Shown in pieces: positions 8,526-15,205 of a stretch of DNA of 25,212 bases. Origin of the DNA: Candidatus Cloacimonadota bacterium (lineage in GTDB: Bacteria; Cloacimonadota; Cloacimonadia; Cloacimonadales; JAJBBL01); assembly GCA_020532365.1 (NCBI GenBank), contig JAJBBL010000095.1:1-25212 (forward strand). Direction: 5' to 3'. The translations under genes were made by a program, and so were the position numbers. The first letter of the stretch is position 1; each line of letters opens with the position of its first letter. Under the pieces are notes generated by a model. It was not told the DNA's origin and ran no database searches. It saw nothing but the letters and a program-made list of their open reading frames with translations.

Positions 8526-9599
8526 CTATTCTGGCCTCATAGCTAAGCCAATGGCTAGAGCTAGCTGAGGGTCTTTTTTATCACGAAGTTTTTCTGGCAT
8601 TTCGACACCTGTGAAGGGGTTAAAAATCTCAGTAGGTATATTTAGTTGCTCTTGGAGGTATTCAGGCATACCTTTAAGTTTAGCACCACCACCCACTAAC
8701 AAGATTTTTCTAAAGTCGCTATTACCAGCTTCTTTTACGTAATAACGAAGAGATCTTTTTATTTCTAAGGCGATATTCTCTTCAGTAAGTTTATCTGATA
8801 TTTCCAATGTACCGAGCGAAGTACTTCCTAAGTCTGAGCTTGAAGTTCCGGTAATACCGTGTTCAAACTTATATTCTTCCGCTTCTTCAAAGCCTAAATC
8901 TTTAGCTCTCATAATATCTTTGGTAACATTAAATCCACCAAAATCGATATCACGTGAGAAGAATCTTGCTTGAGGTCCACAGATTACCATATTAGTTCTA
9001 TGTGCACCGATATTCAGCAGTACGTATACTCCATCTTCAACATAAGTGTTTAAGAAGAAGCTGTTGGCAACTGCGAGCGGTTCTGCATCTATGATACCAG
9101 GTGCTAAGTCCACTGTAGTCAGTACATCACTGTGAGCATTGATTTGATCTCGCGTGGATGAAACCAACAATATATTCATATTATTAGTTCTCTCTTCTAC
9201 GCTAAGAACTTGGAAGTCAAGCACCATATCACTTCCGCTAATAGGGAGGTGTTTTTTGGCTTCGAAGAAGAGAGCTGACTCTAATTCATCTTCGGGGAGG
9301 AAGATTGTTTTAATTTGTTTTATACTAAGGTGGTCCCCCCCAATAGCCGTTACAAGGTGTTTCACTTTCTTTGGTTTAATCTTCAGAGTACGCATCATTT
9401 CAGCGAGGATCGGAGCAAAGCGCTCGGGTCTCAAATCTGAAGGTGTATACTCAATACCAACGGGGACAGTAGGCCTGATTTCATAGTTCAAGAGTTTGAA
9501 TCCTTCGTGGATCCTTCTTAGGTGCACCAACTTGATACTATGAGTGCCTATGTCTATCCCCACCGATTCTTTAAACTTTTTCACTTTCTTTTTAGACAT
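8526..9599 (-). CDS. pilM: Type IV pilus actin-like ATPase PilM
   Basis: PilM is a cytoplasmic actin/FtsA-fold protein that binds the PilN N-terminus and connects the alignment complex to the motors. The protein has 357 residues, the usual length. The phosphate-1 motif is VGIDIGTHSIKLVHL (about residues 13-27). A second nucleotide-binding segment appears as VLLNIGAHRTNMVI, and the adenosine motif as ILLVGGGAKLKGM near the C-terminus. The lysine-rich N-terminus (MSKKKVKKFKES) is slightly extended. The ATG at 9599 follows an AAAGAGGAA ribosome site. This is the first gene of the pilMNOPQ block. It is preceded by a 74-base gap after the giant prepilin gene, in which I see no clear promoter or terminator. 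Confidence 0.95.
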   Translation of the reverse strand: MSKKKVKKFKESVGIDIGTHSIKLVHLRRIHEGFKLLNYEIRPTVPVGIEYTPSDLRPERFAPILAEMMRTLKIKPKKVKHLVTAIGGDHLSIKQIKTIFLPEDELESALFFEAKKHLPISGSDMVLDFQVLSVEERTNNMNILLVSSTRDQINAHSDVLTTVDLAPGIIDAEPLAVANSFFLNTYVEDGVYVLLNIGAHRTNMVICGPQARFFSRDIDFGGFNVTKDIMRAKDLGFEEAEEYKFEHGITGTSSSDLGSTSLGTLEISDKLTEENIALEIKRSLRYYVKEAGNSDFRKILLVGGGAKLKGMPEYLQEQLNIPTEIFNPFTGVEMPEKLRDKKDPQLALAIGLAMRPE

Positions 9600-9673
9600 A
9601 ATTCCTCTTTAATTATTCTCTTTAATTTATCACTATTCCTATAAACTTGCATAATTCAGACAAAGGTCCTCGC

Positions 9674-11755
9674 TTAGAAGTTTTCTCTTGGGCTCTTGAA
9701 ATACCAACCGATGGTATAGTATCCTAAGTCCATAGCGCTTGAACCGTAGCCATCTCCACCTGAGCCATATTCAAATTTTACAAGTGGGAAATCTGGCGGT
9801 CCAACTTTTTCAAAGCGTTTATCGAAGTTATAGTCTTTGTCATACCCTGTAGGGCCAACACTCATACCGTAGAGTTGTTCGTCAAGGTCCCAAGGTACTT
9901 CTGGTCCTGCATCATAGTCAGGGTTACCACTTCGGCGTACAAATCCTCTTCTTCTTTGAGCAATTGAGCCGTACAAGTGTATAGTACCTCTAAACCAGAC
10001 TACTCTTGGAAGTATATCTACATATTCGTCTGGTACTTGAGTTCTGTTGTATCCAGCATACGCTTCATTTGTTTTCGGGTATATTGGACCTGGTTCTGGC
10101 CATAATGGGTTATAGTATGGGTAGTCAACTCCGTTATCCCAGGGTTTATCGCCTGTTTGCGGATAGAATCCCATATGCAAGTCAATATCGGTCAACCAAT
10201 CACCATCTTCGAATTTATCCTTATCTTCATCATCATCCCTTGTGGCAGAAGTTCTTCTACCAGTTCTAAGGTTCTTAGACTTTACTACGTTGTTTCTTTT
10301 GTTTAAAACTGAGCCGGAGACGACCTCTCCAGTACTGCTGTTCGGGCACGTATTACATTCGTCCGACAGCCAGTATTTCTGGTCGGGCGTCGAACCTTTC
10401 GGGAATTGATATTGGAAGGTTACGATACCGTCCTTCTTCGCAGCATTGGTACCAGTCCCTTTAGCGCTTGCCAGGTAAGCTCCATACATATATATATGTG
10501 CTTCTCCAGCAGGGTCGGAGTTCGGTCTGATACGTTTTTTTGTATCCGGATCGCGATGTCCATATTGAATCAGGATATTTTGTTCAGATATCAATCCGAA
10601 ATAATCGGTTGTATTCATCTGTTTAGGGTTATCCGGTTTCTTACCTTTTTCGGTACCTTTATAGGTAATATCATCCTTGACATAGATGTTATGCGAACTT
10701 CCCCAAGTTTGCCTACCACCTGCAACACCAGAAATCCACAGTTCCATTGGAACGAAAGCGGAGCCACGAACATTACCATTAGTGTCTGACCATGAAGTGT
10801 CAATTATTGGTATTCTATTAGTACCGATTGAATCACCAACAGAATCATAAGGTGGATATGCGTCATAAACAGTAAGACTTCTAAATCCACTTTGTTTGAT
10901 AACACCTAAATATCCTTTCCAGCTGCTACCATTCATAGTTACGTAAGCGATTGCATCATCTCTTCCAGTTCCACCGAAGGGCAACGTTCCATTTTGTCTA
11001 ACGAGCTTTGCGTTTGGATCAAACTGAACTTTAGGATATTTTTCTATCAAGCCACCTCTAAAGATTTTATCTTTTGGATAGCTTGTTCCACCACCTGGGT
11101 ATACTCTAACAATACCGCTTGTTGTCACAAGTCCGGTAAAAGTAGGCCACCCGTCGTTATTCCCACCACCTGCTTGTCTAATCCAGATATCTGAATTACT
11201 ATGAGTACGTCCGTGAACTTCGTCAGGTCCGTAGAAACGGATATTACCTGCTTCTGCGTCAGGTGCTTCGTCTACATCAGTGAAATAGTGGAAGATAGCC
11301 ATAGATTGAAGTGATTGAATGAAGTTCTCGCCGTATTTTTTTACAGGAGATCTACTATCATCATCATTTTGCTGGTTTCTTTCACCACGGAATGCAGACA
11401 GCAATGTTTTAATTACGTATCCTTCTCCATATTCGTCTGAATCAGTATGCTGAACCCTTGTCTTTGCAGTATACACGGACTTATGTGATCCAAATGATAC
11501 ATCAGTTAGCTTATTAGGCAAGATGATCAAGTTCGGAACATTCCCTTGTATCTCGTAGTAAGAGAGTACCAGTCTGGCGCGAGATACTTCCGACCTTAAC
11601 AGGTGGAATTCTTGTATCTTGTCAATCTGCATTCTATTACTTCGGTTGTCTCGAAAGGCAACTGAAGACAAAGAAACGCCTGACAGTATGCCTATCAACC
11701 CTACAGCGAGGGCGATTCCAAGGCTTCCTTTCTGGTTTCTTAGGAGCTTTAACAT
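9674..11755 (-). CDS. Giant PilX/GspK-like prepilin-type protein with large beta-rich ectodomain
   Basis: The protein has 693 residues, far larger than ordinary minor pilins (150-350). The N-terminus is MLKLLRNQKG followed by SLGIALAVGLIGILSGVSLS: a short basic leader, a Gly at the prepilin-peptidase position (residue 10) and a pilin-like hydrophobic helix. The +5 residue is Ala instead of Glu, as in GspK and PilX, which are tip-type (pseudo)pilins. The long exterior part contains motifs IRFYGPDEVHGRTHSNSDI, DYFGLISEQNILI and RGTIHLYGSIAQRRRG, an arrangement I associate with DUF4900-like proteins of unknown role. A Cys pair (ECNTC) and many aromatic and Gly-rich segments are present. I chose the start at 11755 because AAGGAGG lies 5 bases upstream; an ATG at 11776 lacks this. 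It sits among minor prepilin genes, which supports a tip or priming-complex role. Confidence 0.78.
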   Translation of the reverse strand: MLKLLRNQKGSLGIALAVGLIGILSGVSLSSVAFRDNRSNRMQIDKIQEFHLLRSEVSRARLVLSYYEIQGNVPNLIILPNKLTDVSFGSHKSVYTAKTRVQHTDSDEYGEGYVIKTLLSAFRGERNQQNDDDSRSPVKKYGENFIQSLQSMAIFHYFTDVDEAPDAEAGNIRFYGPDEVHGRTHSNSDIWIRQAGGGNNDGWPTFTGLVTTSGIVRVYPGGGTSYPKDKIFRGGLIEKYPKVQFDPNAKLVRQNGTLPFGGTGRDDAIAYVTMNGSSWKGYLGVIKQSGFRSLTVYDAYPPYDSVGDSIGTNRIPIIDTSWSDTNGNVRGSAFVPMELWISGVAGGRQTWGSSHNIYVKDDITYKGTEKGKKPDNPKQMNTTDYFGLISEQNILIQYGHRDPDTKKRIRPNSDPAGEAHIYMYGAYLASAKGTGTNAAKKDGIVTFQYQFPKGSTPDQKYWLSDECNTCPNSSTGEVVSGSVLNKRNNVVKSKNLRTGRRTSATRDDDEDKDKFEDGDWLTDIDLHMGFYPQTGDKPWDNGVDYPYYNPLWPEPGPIYPKTNEAYAGYNRTQVPDEYVDILPRVVWFRGTIHLYGSIAQRRRGFVRRSGNPDYDAGPEVPWDLDEQLYGMSVGPTGYDKDYNFDKRFEKVGPPDFPLVKFEYGSGGDGYGSSAMDLGYYTIGWYFKSPRENF

Positions 11756-11800
11756 AGTTACCTCCTTGTTAAGCATATTCTCATTTTTCAGTTATTCTAT

Positions 11801-11833
11801 TCACTCGGTTCGTTTGCTTAAAGAGCCGAGCGA
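11801..11833 (-). other. Hairpin in the gap before the giant prepilin gene
   Basis: In the minus-strand transcript, arms of 11 bases (TCGCTCGGCTC and GAACCGAGTGA) pair with one C-A mismatch and one G-U, enclosing an 11-base loop. It lies between the PilW-like stop codon and the giant prepilin ribosome site. No U-run follows, so it is not a typical intrinsic terminator; it could attenuate or stabilise the transcript. Confidence 0.4.
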
Positions 11834-11839
11834 TTCTTG

Positions 11840-12511
11840 TTATTTGCCCAAGGCAATACTTGTAGAATAACTTACCCTCTTTATTTTTTCTTTTATTTCC
11901 GCAGAACCTTGTTCTTGTTGTTGTTTTCCGGTAAGGTCGAGTTCTGCATCTATTTCGATAGTAAGTAATCTTGGATTACTATTTCCAGTCATACTGCTCA
12001 CTCTGAACTGTGTAACTCTTATCATATCTTGATTTCTTGTTGGGAACACCTGTTCTTGTTTGAAAACTACACCATACAACCCTTGTACCATAATTGATTG
12101 TGTACGTTGATCGTAGTAATAGCGAACATAATCATTTGAGTGTCCTTGTTCGCTACGATCTGGTATACAGGTCAACGAGTTGAATGTTGAAGCCCAACTA
12201 CCTCCAGGTCCTTCCAGCTGCACGCTATTAGCGTTAGCAACTCCCAAGAACAAGTATTCATTAACCCCTTGGAACGGGTATCCATACTTGATAGTTTCCA
12301 CTGCGTCGAATGCATCTTGCTGTAATTGTGCATAGTAGCTTAATTCTTTGAACTTTCCGAAGAAAGTAAGCAGAGTAATAGCCGCCATACCTACTAACAG
12401 CAGAGACACAACAATTGCCGACAGTATTTCAGTTAGAGTAAACCCTTTTTGATTTTTTAAGAGCGCAACATTGGCGACCTTTCTTGCTTTATTTATAGCT
12501 GTCAGTATCAT
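11840..12511 (-). CDS. PilW-like minor prepilin
   Basis: This is a prepilin-type protein of 223 residues, expected to be cleaved and N-methylated by the prepilin peptidase and incorporated as a minor pilin. The leader is long (about 23 residues, MILTAINKARKVANVALLKNQKG). It is followed by the processing site G|FTLTE with Glu at +5, then a hydrophobic helix (ILSAIVVSLLLVGMAAITLL). The rest is a soluble domain with a single cysteine and a C-terminal Gln/Glu/Lys-rich segment. Its start overlaps the stop of the preceding prepilin gene by four bases (ATGA), with AGGAGG about nine bases upstream. Size and position (PilV-PilW-PilX order) suggest a PilW/GspJ-type subunit. The specific homology is not certain. 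Confidence 0.82.
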   Translation of the reverse strand: MILTAINKARKVANVALLKNQKGFTLTEILSAIVVSLLLVGMAAITLLTFFGKFKELSYYAQLQQDAFDAVETIKYGYPFQGVNEYLFLGVANANSVQLEGPGGSWASTFNSLTCIPDRSEQGHSNDYVRYYYDQRTQSIMVQGLYGVVFKQEQVFPTRNQDMIRVTQFRVSSMTGNSNPRLLTIEIDAELDLTGKQQQEQGSAEIKEKIKRVSYSTSIALGK

Positions 12512-12954
12512 TTATAGAAATCCTCCTGTACTACTAATTCGCGGTCTATAAATGTATCGCCAAAAGAGGGCTCTTTCCATGTTATTTTAATTTTCAAGGT
12601 TTGATAATTGAACGAGCCGCCACTAACGAGGTCGAACTTGCTTGATTTTGAGACAGTCATATGTCCAGTTAACGGGGTCATATCTGTCGTTTCATCATAG
12701 GCATTAATGACAACTTCTCGATTCTCATATAGAGAGAACTCGCCATTAGTCTTGAATAGATAATATTGTCTATCCAGCTCTCCCGAGGCCAGTAACGTCG
12801 CAACTCTTTCATTGTAGTTACGATTAAGTTGTGATTCAGCGTACACCAAACTCGTATATAGAGCGATTAAGGAAAAGACAATTACTATCAAGGCGACCAA
12901 CACTTCAATCAGTGTCAAACCTCTGTCATTTTGTAATGCCTTTCGAAAGAGCAT
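12508..12954 (-). CDS. PilV/GspI-like minor prepilin
   Basis: This small prepilin of 148 residues has a leader of 12 residues (MLFRKALQNDRG), the cleavage site G|LTLIE with Glu at +5, and a hydrophobic helix (VLVALIVIVFSLIALYTSLV). The soluble domain is short and beta-rich, and no cysteine is visible in it. Minor pilins of this class prime pilus assembly together with PilW- and PilX-type partners. The gene begins 2 bases after the pilT stop and overlaps the next prepilin gene by four bases, so it is co-translated with both. The prepilin identity is secure from the processing motif; the PilV assignment rests on size and order. Confidence 0.82.
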   Translation of the reverse strand: MLFRKALQNDRGLTLIEVLVALIVIVFSLIALYTSLVYAESQLNRNYNERVATLLASGELDRQYYLFKTNGEFSLYENREVVINAYDETTDMTPLTGHMTVSKSSKFDLVSGGSFNYQTLKIKITWKEPSFGDTFIDRELVVQEDFYK

Positions 12955-12956
12955 AA

Positions 12957-14012
12957 TTAGAATCCTACCCCTGTTTTGAACATCTTTGGATCGTCAGCAA
13001 CTTGTTCAGCTACTTCTCTGTCGAGCAGACCATTCATAACGTGGTTGTACAGAGATTGATCTAAAGATTGCATACCTTCTTTCGTACCAGCTTGAATAAT
13101 TGACGGAATCTGATATGTTTTTTCTTCACGAATCAAGTTTCTAACTGCAGTGTTAGCAACCATTATTTCCAGAGCTGGAACTCGTCCATTTCCACCCTTC
13201 ATTGGTAGTAATGTTTGAGCGACGACAGCTTCTAATGACTCAGAAAGCATCGATCTTACTTGAGCTTGCTGCTCTTTCGGGAACATATCGATGACACGGT
13301 CAATCGATTTTGTAGCACTACTTGTATGTAGGGTAGCAAGGACTAAGTGACCTGTTTCCGCGGCGGTAAGTGCCAGGGACACTGTCTCTAAGTCACGCAT
13401 CTCACCAACGAGAATAACGTCTGGGTCTTCACGAAGGGCTGAGCGAAGCGCAGCTGTAAACGACCAAGTATCGTGTCCTAATTCTCTTTGGTTGATAAGC
13501 GAGTTTTTACTTCTATGAACGAATTCGATTGGGTCTTCAATTGTAATAATATGGCACTGTTTTTTATCGTTAATTAAGTCGATCATTGTTGCCAAAGTTG
13601 TTGATTTACCACTACCGGTAGGTCCGGTCACTAATATCAATCCTTTGTTTTTCAGAGCTAATCTACCGATAATCTCAGGTAGGTGCAGCTCCTCAAAACT
13701 TTTAATTTCATTCGGAATAACACGGAAAGCACATGCCAACCCATTAATCTGATGAAATGCGTTAACACGGAATCTCACGTCGTTGCTCAGCTTTGTTGAA
13801 AAGTCGAGCTCGAGATTCTTTAAGAAGAGTTCCTTCTGCACGTCGTTCATAACACTGAAGATAAGTTTTTCAATCTCTTCTGTGCTCAGAACCGGAAGGT
13901 TCAACTTCTTCATTTGTCCGTGCACTCGCACCATTGGAACCGAACCTGAACTAATGTGAAGGTCCGATGCCCCTGCGTCCGAAGTGAACTTAAGTAATTC
14001 CTGTATTGTCAA
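12957..14012 (-). CDS. pilT: Type IV pilus retraction ATPase PilT (TTG start)
   Basis: PilT is the hexameric cytoplasmic ATPase that depolymerises the pilus for twitching and DNA uptake. The protein has 351 residues, the typical PilT length. Motifs in order: N-terminal ASDLHISSGSVPMVRVHG (about residues 15-32); Walker A GPTGSGKSTTL (about 130-140); Asp box TIEDPIEFVH; Walker B DPDVILVGEMRDLET (about 196-210); His box TGHLVLATLHT; and the retraction-specific AIRNLIRE-type motif, here AVRNLIREEKTYQIPS, near 290. The zinc CxxC pair of PilB is absent, as expected. The start is TTG, decided by a GGAGG five bases upstream. The gene follows pilA after an 84-base gap with a hairpin and runs 2 bases from the first minor prepilin gene. 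Confidence 0.96.
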   Translation of the reverse strand: MTIQELLKFTSDAGASDLHISSGSVPMVRVHGQMKKLNLPVLSTEEIEKLIFSVMNDVQKELFLKNLELDFSTKLSNDVRFRVNAFHQINGLACAFRVIPNEIKSFEELHLPEIIGRLALKNKGLILVTGPTGSGKSTTLATMIDLINDKKQCHIITIEDPIEFVHRSKNSLINQRELGHDTWSFTAALRSALREDPDVILVGEMRDLETVSLALTAAETGHLVLATLHTSSATKSIDRVIDMFPKEQQAQVRSMLSESLEAVVAQTLLPMKGGNGRVPALEIMVANTAVRNLIREEKTYQIPSIIQAGTKEGMQSLDQSLYNHVMNGLLDREVAEQVADDPKMFKTGVGF

Positions 14013-14051
14013 CTAACCCTCCAAATTGGTTAAGTTATTTTTTCAAAGTAA

Positions 14052-14076
14052 TTGTCACTTAAATCATTTAAGACAA
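14052..14076 (-). terminator. Possible weak attenuator between pilA and pilT
   Basis: In the minus-strand transcript a hairpin of two 5-base-pair segments (TTGTC/GACAA and TTAAA/TTTAA) with a 2-base bulge and TGA loop lies about 20 bases after the pilA stop. It is A/T-rich and lacks a clean U-run. It could give partial termination or protect the pilA 3' end, which would fit the need for far more pilin than PilT, but this is an inference. Confidence 0.35.
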
Positions 14077-14096
14077 GTTATGTCTATATAGTATGA

Positions 14097-14528
14097 TTAT
14101 TCCTCATCATCCATATCATCATCTGTATGGATGTCGATACCGTAACCTGTATATTTTGCTAACTCTTCATCATAGACTACTTGGTGACCTTCGCCGCCTG
14201 GGAAGTCTGCTGTTGAGGTTGCAATATACTGGGTTGGTGGGTTTCCAACTACTTCAAAGGTCCAGTTCATTCTGGTTGCTTTACCAAGACGAGCATCTAC
14301 TAATGCTTGATCGATATCATAACCTTCTACTGTACCGTAAGTTTGACGATAGACTCTGTAAGCGGTTCTAATTGCGCTAATAGCTGATTGAGCTTCTGTT
14401 GATCTTGCTTTCTCAACATAACGCATGTAAATTGGAACTGCAATCGCTGCTAAGATAGCAACGATAATTACCACGACCAAAATTTCCACTAATGTGAATC
14501 CTTTGTTGTTTTTAAAGAATTTCGACAT
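14097..14528 (-). CDS. pilA: Major type IV pilin PilA
   Basis: PilA is the main structural subunit of the pilus fibre. The 143-residue precursor has a 10-residue leader MSKFFKNNKG, the cleavage site G|FTLVE with Glu at +5, and the canonical helix ILVVVIIVAILAAIAVPIYM followed by RYVEKARSTEAQSAI. The globular part is small (about 85 residues). It lacks the C-terminal disulfide pair common in proteobacterial pilins (no cysteine at all) and ends in a very acidic tail (HTDDDMDDEE). GGAGG lies just upstream of the ATG. This is the first gene of the locus, directly downstream of a sigma-54-type promoter match, as expected for the most highly expressed subunit. Distinguishing it from a type II pseudopilin (GspG) relies on the pilMNOPQ and pilT context. 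Confidence 0.9.
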   Translation of the reverse strand: MSKFFKNNKGFTLVEILVVVIIVAILAAIAVPIYMRYVEKARSTEAQSAISAIRTAYRVYRQTYGTVEGYDIDQALVDARLGKATRMNWTFEVVGNPPTQYIATSTADFPGGEGHQVVYDEELAKYTGYGIDIHTDDDMDDEE

Positions 14529-14594
14529 TCTTCCTCCTAACCTTAGGTTTTGTTCTTTTTTTTATGACATTTTTTCTAGGTCATATTCTCTCAA

Positions 14595-14611
14595 TGCAAT
14601 TTCCGTTCCAA
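14595..14611 (-). promoter_or_regulatory. Sigma-54 (-24/-12) promoter match upstream of pilA
   Basis: Read on the minus strand the sequence is TTGGAACGGAAATTGCA, against the consensus YTGGCACGRNNNTTGCW. The GG and GC doublets are separated by exactly 10 bases, and only one consensus base (C to A) differs. The predicted transcription start is near 14584, giving a pilA leader of about 56 bases. pilA is sigma-54 dependent via PilR in several bacteria, so the location is biologically sensible. No enhancer-binding protein gene is in the window. Confidence 0.7.
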
Positions 14612-15060
14612 TAAGCTCAGCCTCTGCTACAGACCAAGCTCCTATATTCAACACTCCATTCACTTAAACATCGCCCTAATTGTCAAGCAATAAAATCTTG
14701 CGAGTACCTCAATACCATAATCTAATATCACTTAAGAGCTTTTGCCACTACTCTTTTCACTTGAATATCGAAACTATTGCTTTAACGAAAAAATAACCCC
14801 GAAAAAAACATTTCAAAGAGTAAAAATATTTTGAATCGCGACCCTTTTCCCACTTTGACCTCTAAAAAAAACATCACAGCCTCTCCCTGATCATAGAGTC
14901 AAGTAAGGAAGAACACCGTAGCCGGCCCTACTCCGCCTACGGGATTCTTCCTTACATACCCCTTAGCTATAGTATTGCAGTTGTTATGTTTACAGTGGTT
15001 TGAGCTAAAATATCAGCTTCGCCGCACAAAAAAGCGATTTCTTTATTAAATTGAATCATC
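14612..15060. other. Non-coding divergent intergenic stretch
   Basis: This is about 450 bases without a credible gene, between the pilA promoter and the promoter of the rightward foldase gene. It is A/T-rich, with A-runs around 14866-14873, and contains one conspicuous inverted repeat (14903-14955, listed separately). No tRNA or known small-RNA signature was recognised. Upstream activator sites for the sigma-54 promoter could lie here but none can be named. Confidence 0.6.
14903..14955. repeat. 53-base near-perfect inverted repeat (possible structured RNA or cruciform)
   Basis: The outer arms GTAAGGAAGAA (14903-14913) and TTCTTCCTTAC (14945-14955) are perfect complements over 11 bases. The inner arms CCGTAG (14916-14921) and CTACGG (14937-14942) pair perfectly over 6 bases, separated from the outer arms by a 2x2 internal mismatch, with a 15-base G/C-rich loop. 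No U-run follows on either strand, and the neighbouring genes are divergent, so it is not an obvious terminator. Its function is unknown. Confidence 0.6.
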
Positions 15061-15089
15061 TTGTTCAACAAATCTTCCCTCTATATAAT
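15061..15089 (+). promoter_or_regulatory. Sigma-70-like promoter for the foldase-aldolase-GAPDH genes
   Basis: TTGTTC at 15061-15066 (4 of 6 to TTGACA), then a 17-base spacer, then a perfect TATAAT at 15084-15089. It would start transcription near 15096, about 110 bases before the foldase ATG. A perfect -10 with optimal spacing in a non-coding region supports the call; no experimental evidence is available. Confidence 0.55.
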
Positions 15090-15205
15090 ATATGCGCGTT
15101 CTTTATCATAGTGCAGGATATTTTCCTTGACTGAGAGATAGAAATATAAGATTGTTTCGTCACTTATAGTAAACAAGCTTAAAAACTTAGTTTAAGGAGA
15201 AAAAA

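Noticed and set aside
9674..11776. Longer giant prepilin starting at 11776
   Set aside because: AAGGAGG lies between this ATG and the next one; the ATG at 11755 has 5-base spacing and gives a standard prepilin leader.
14860..14900. A-run at 14866-14873 as a minus-strand U-tract terminator
   Set aside because: The nearest upstream stem is only about four pairs, and the large inverted repeat is roughly 30 bases away, too far for an intrinsic terminator.
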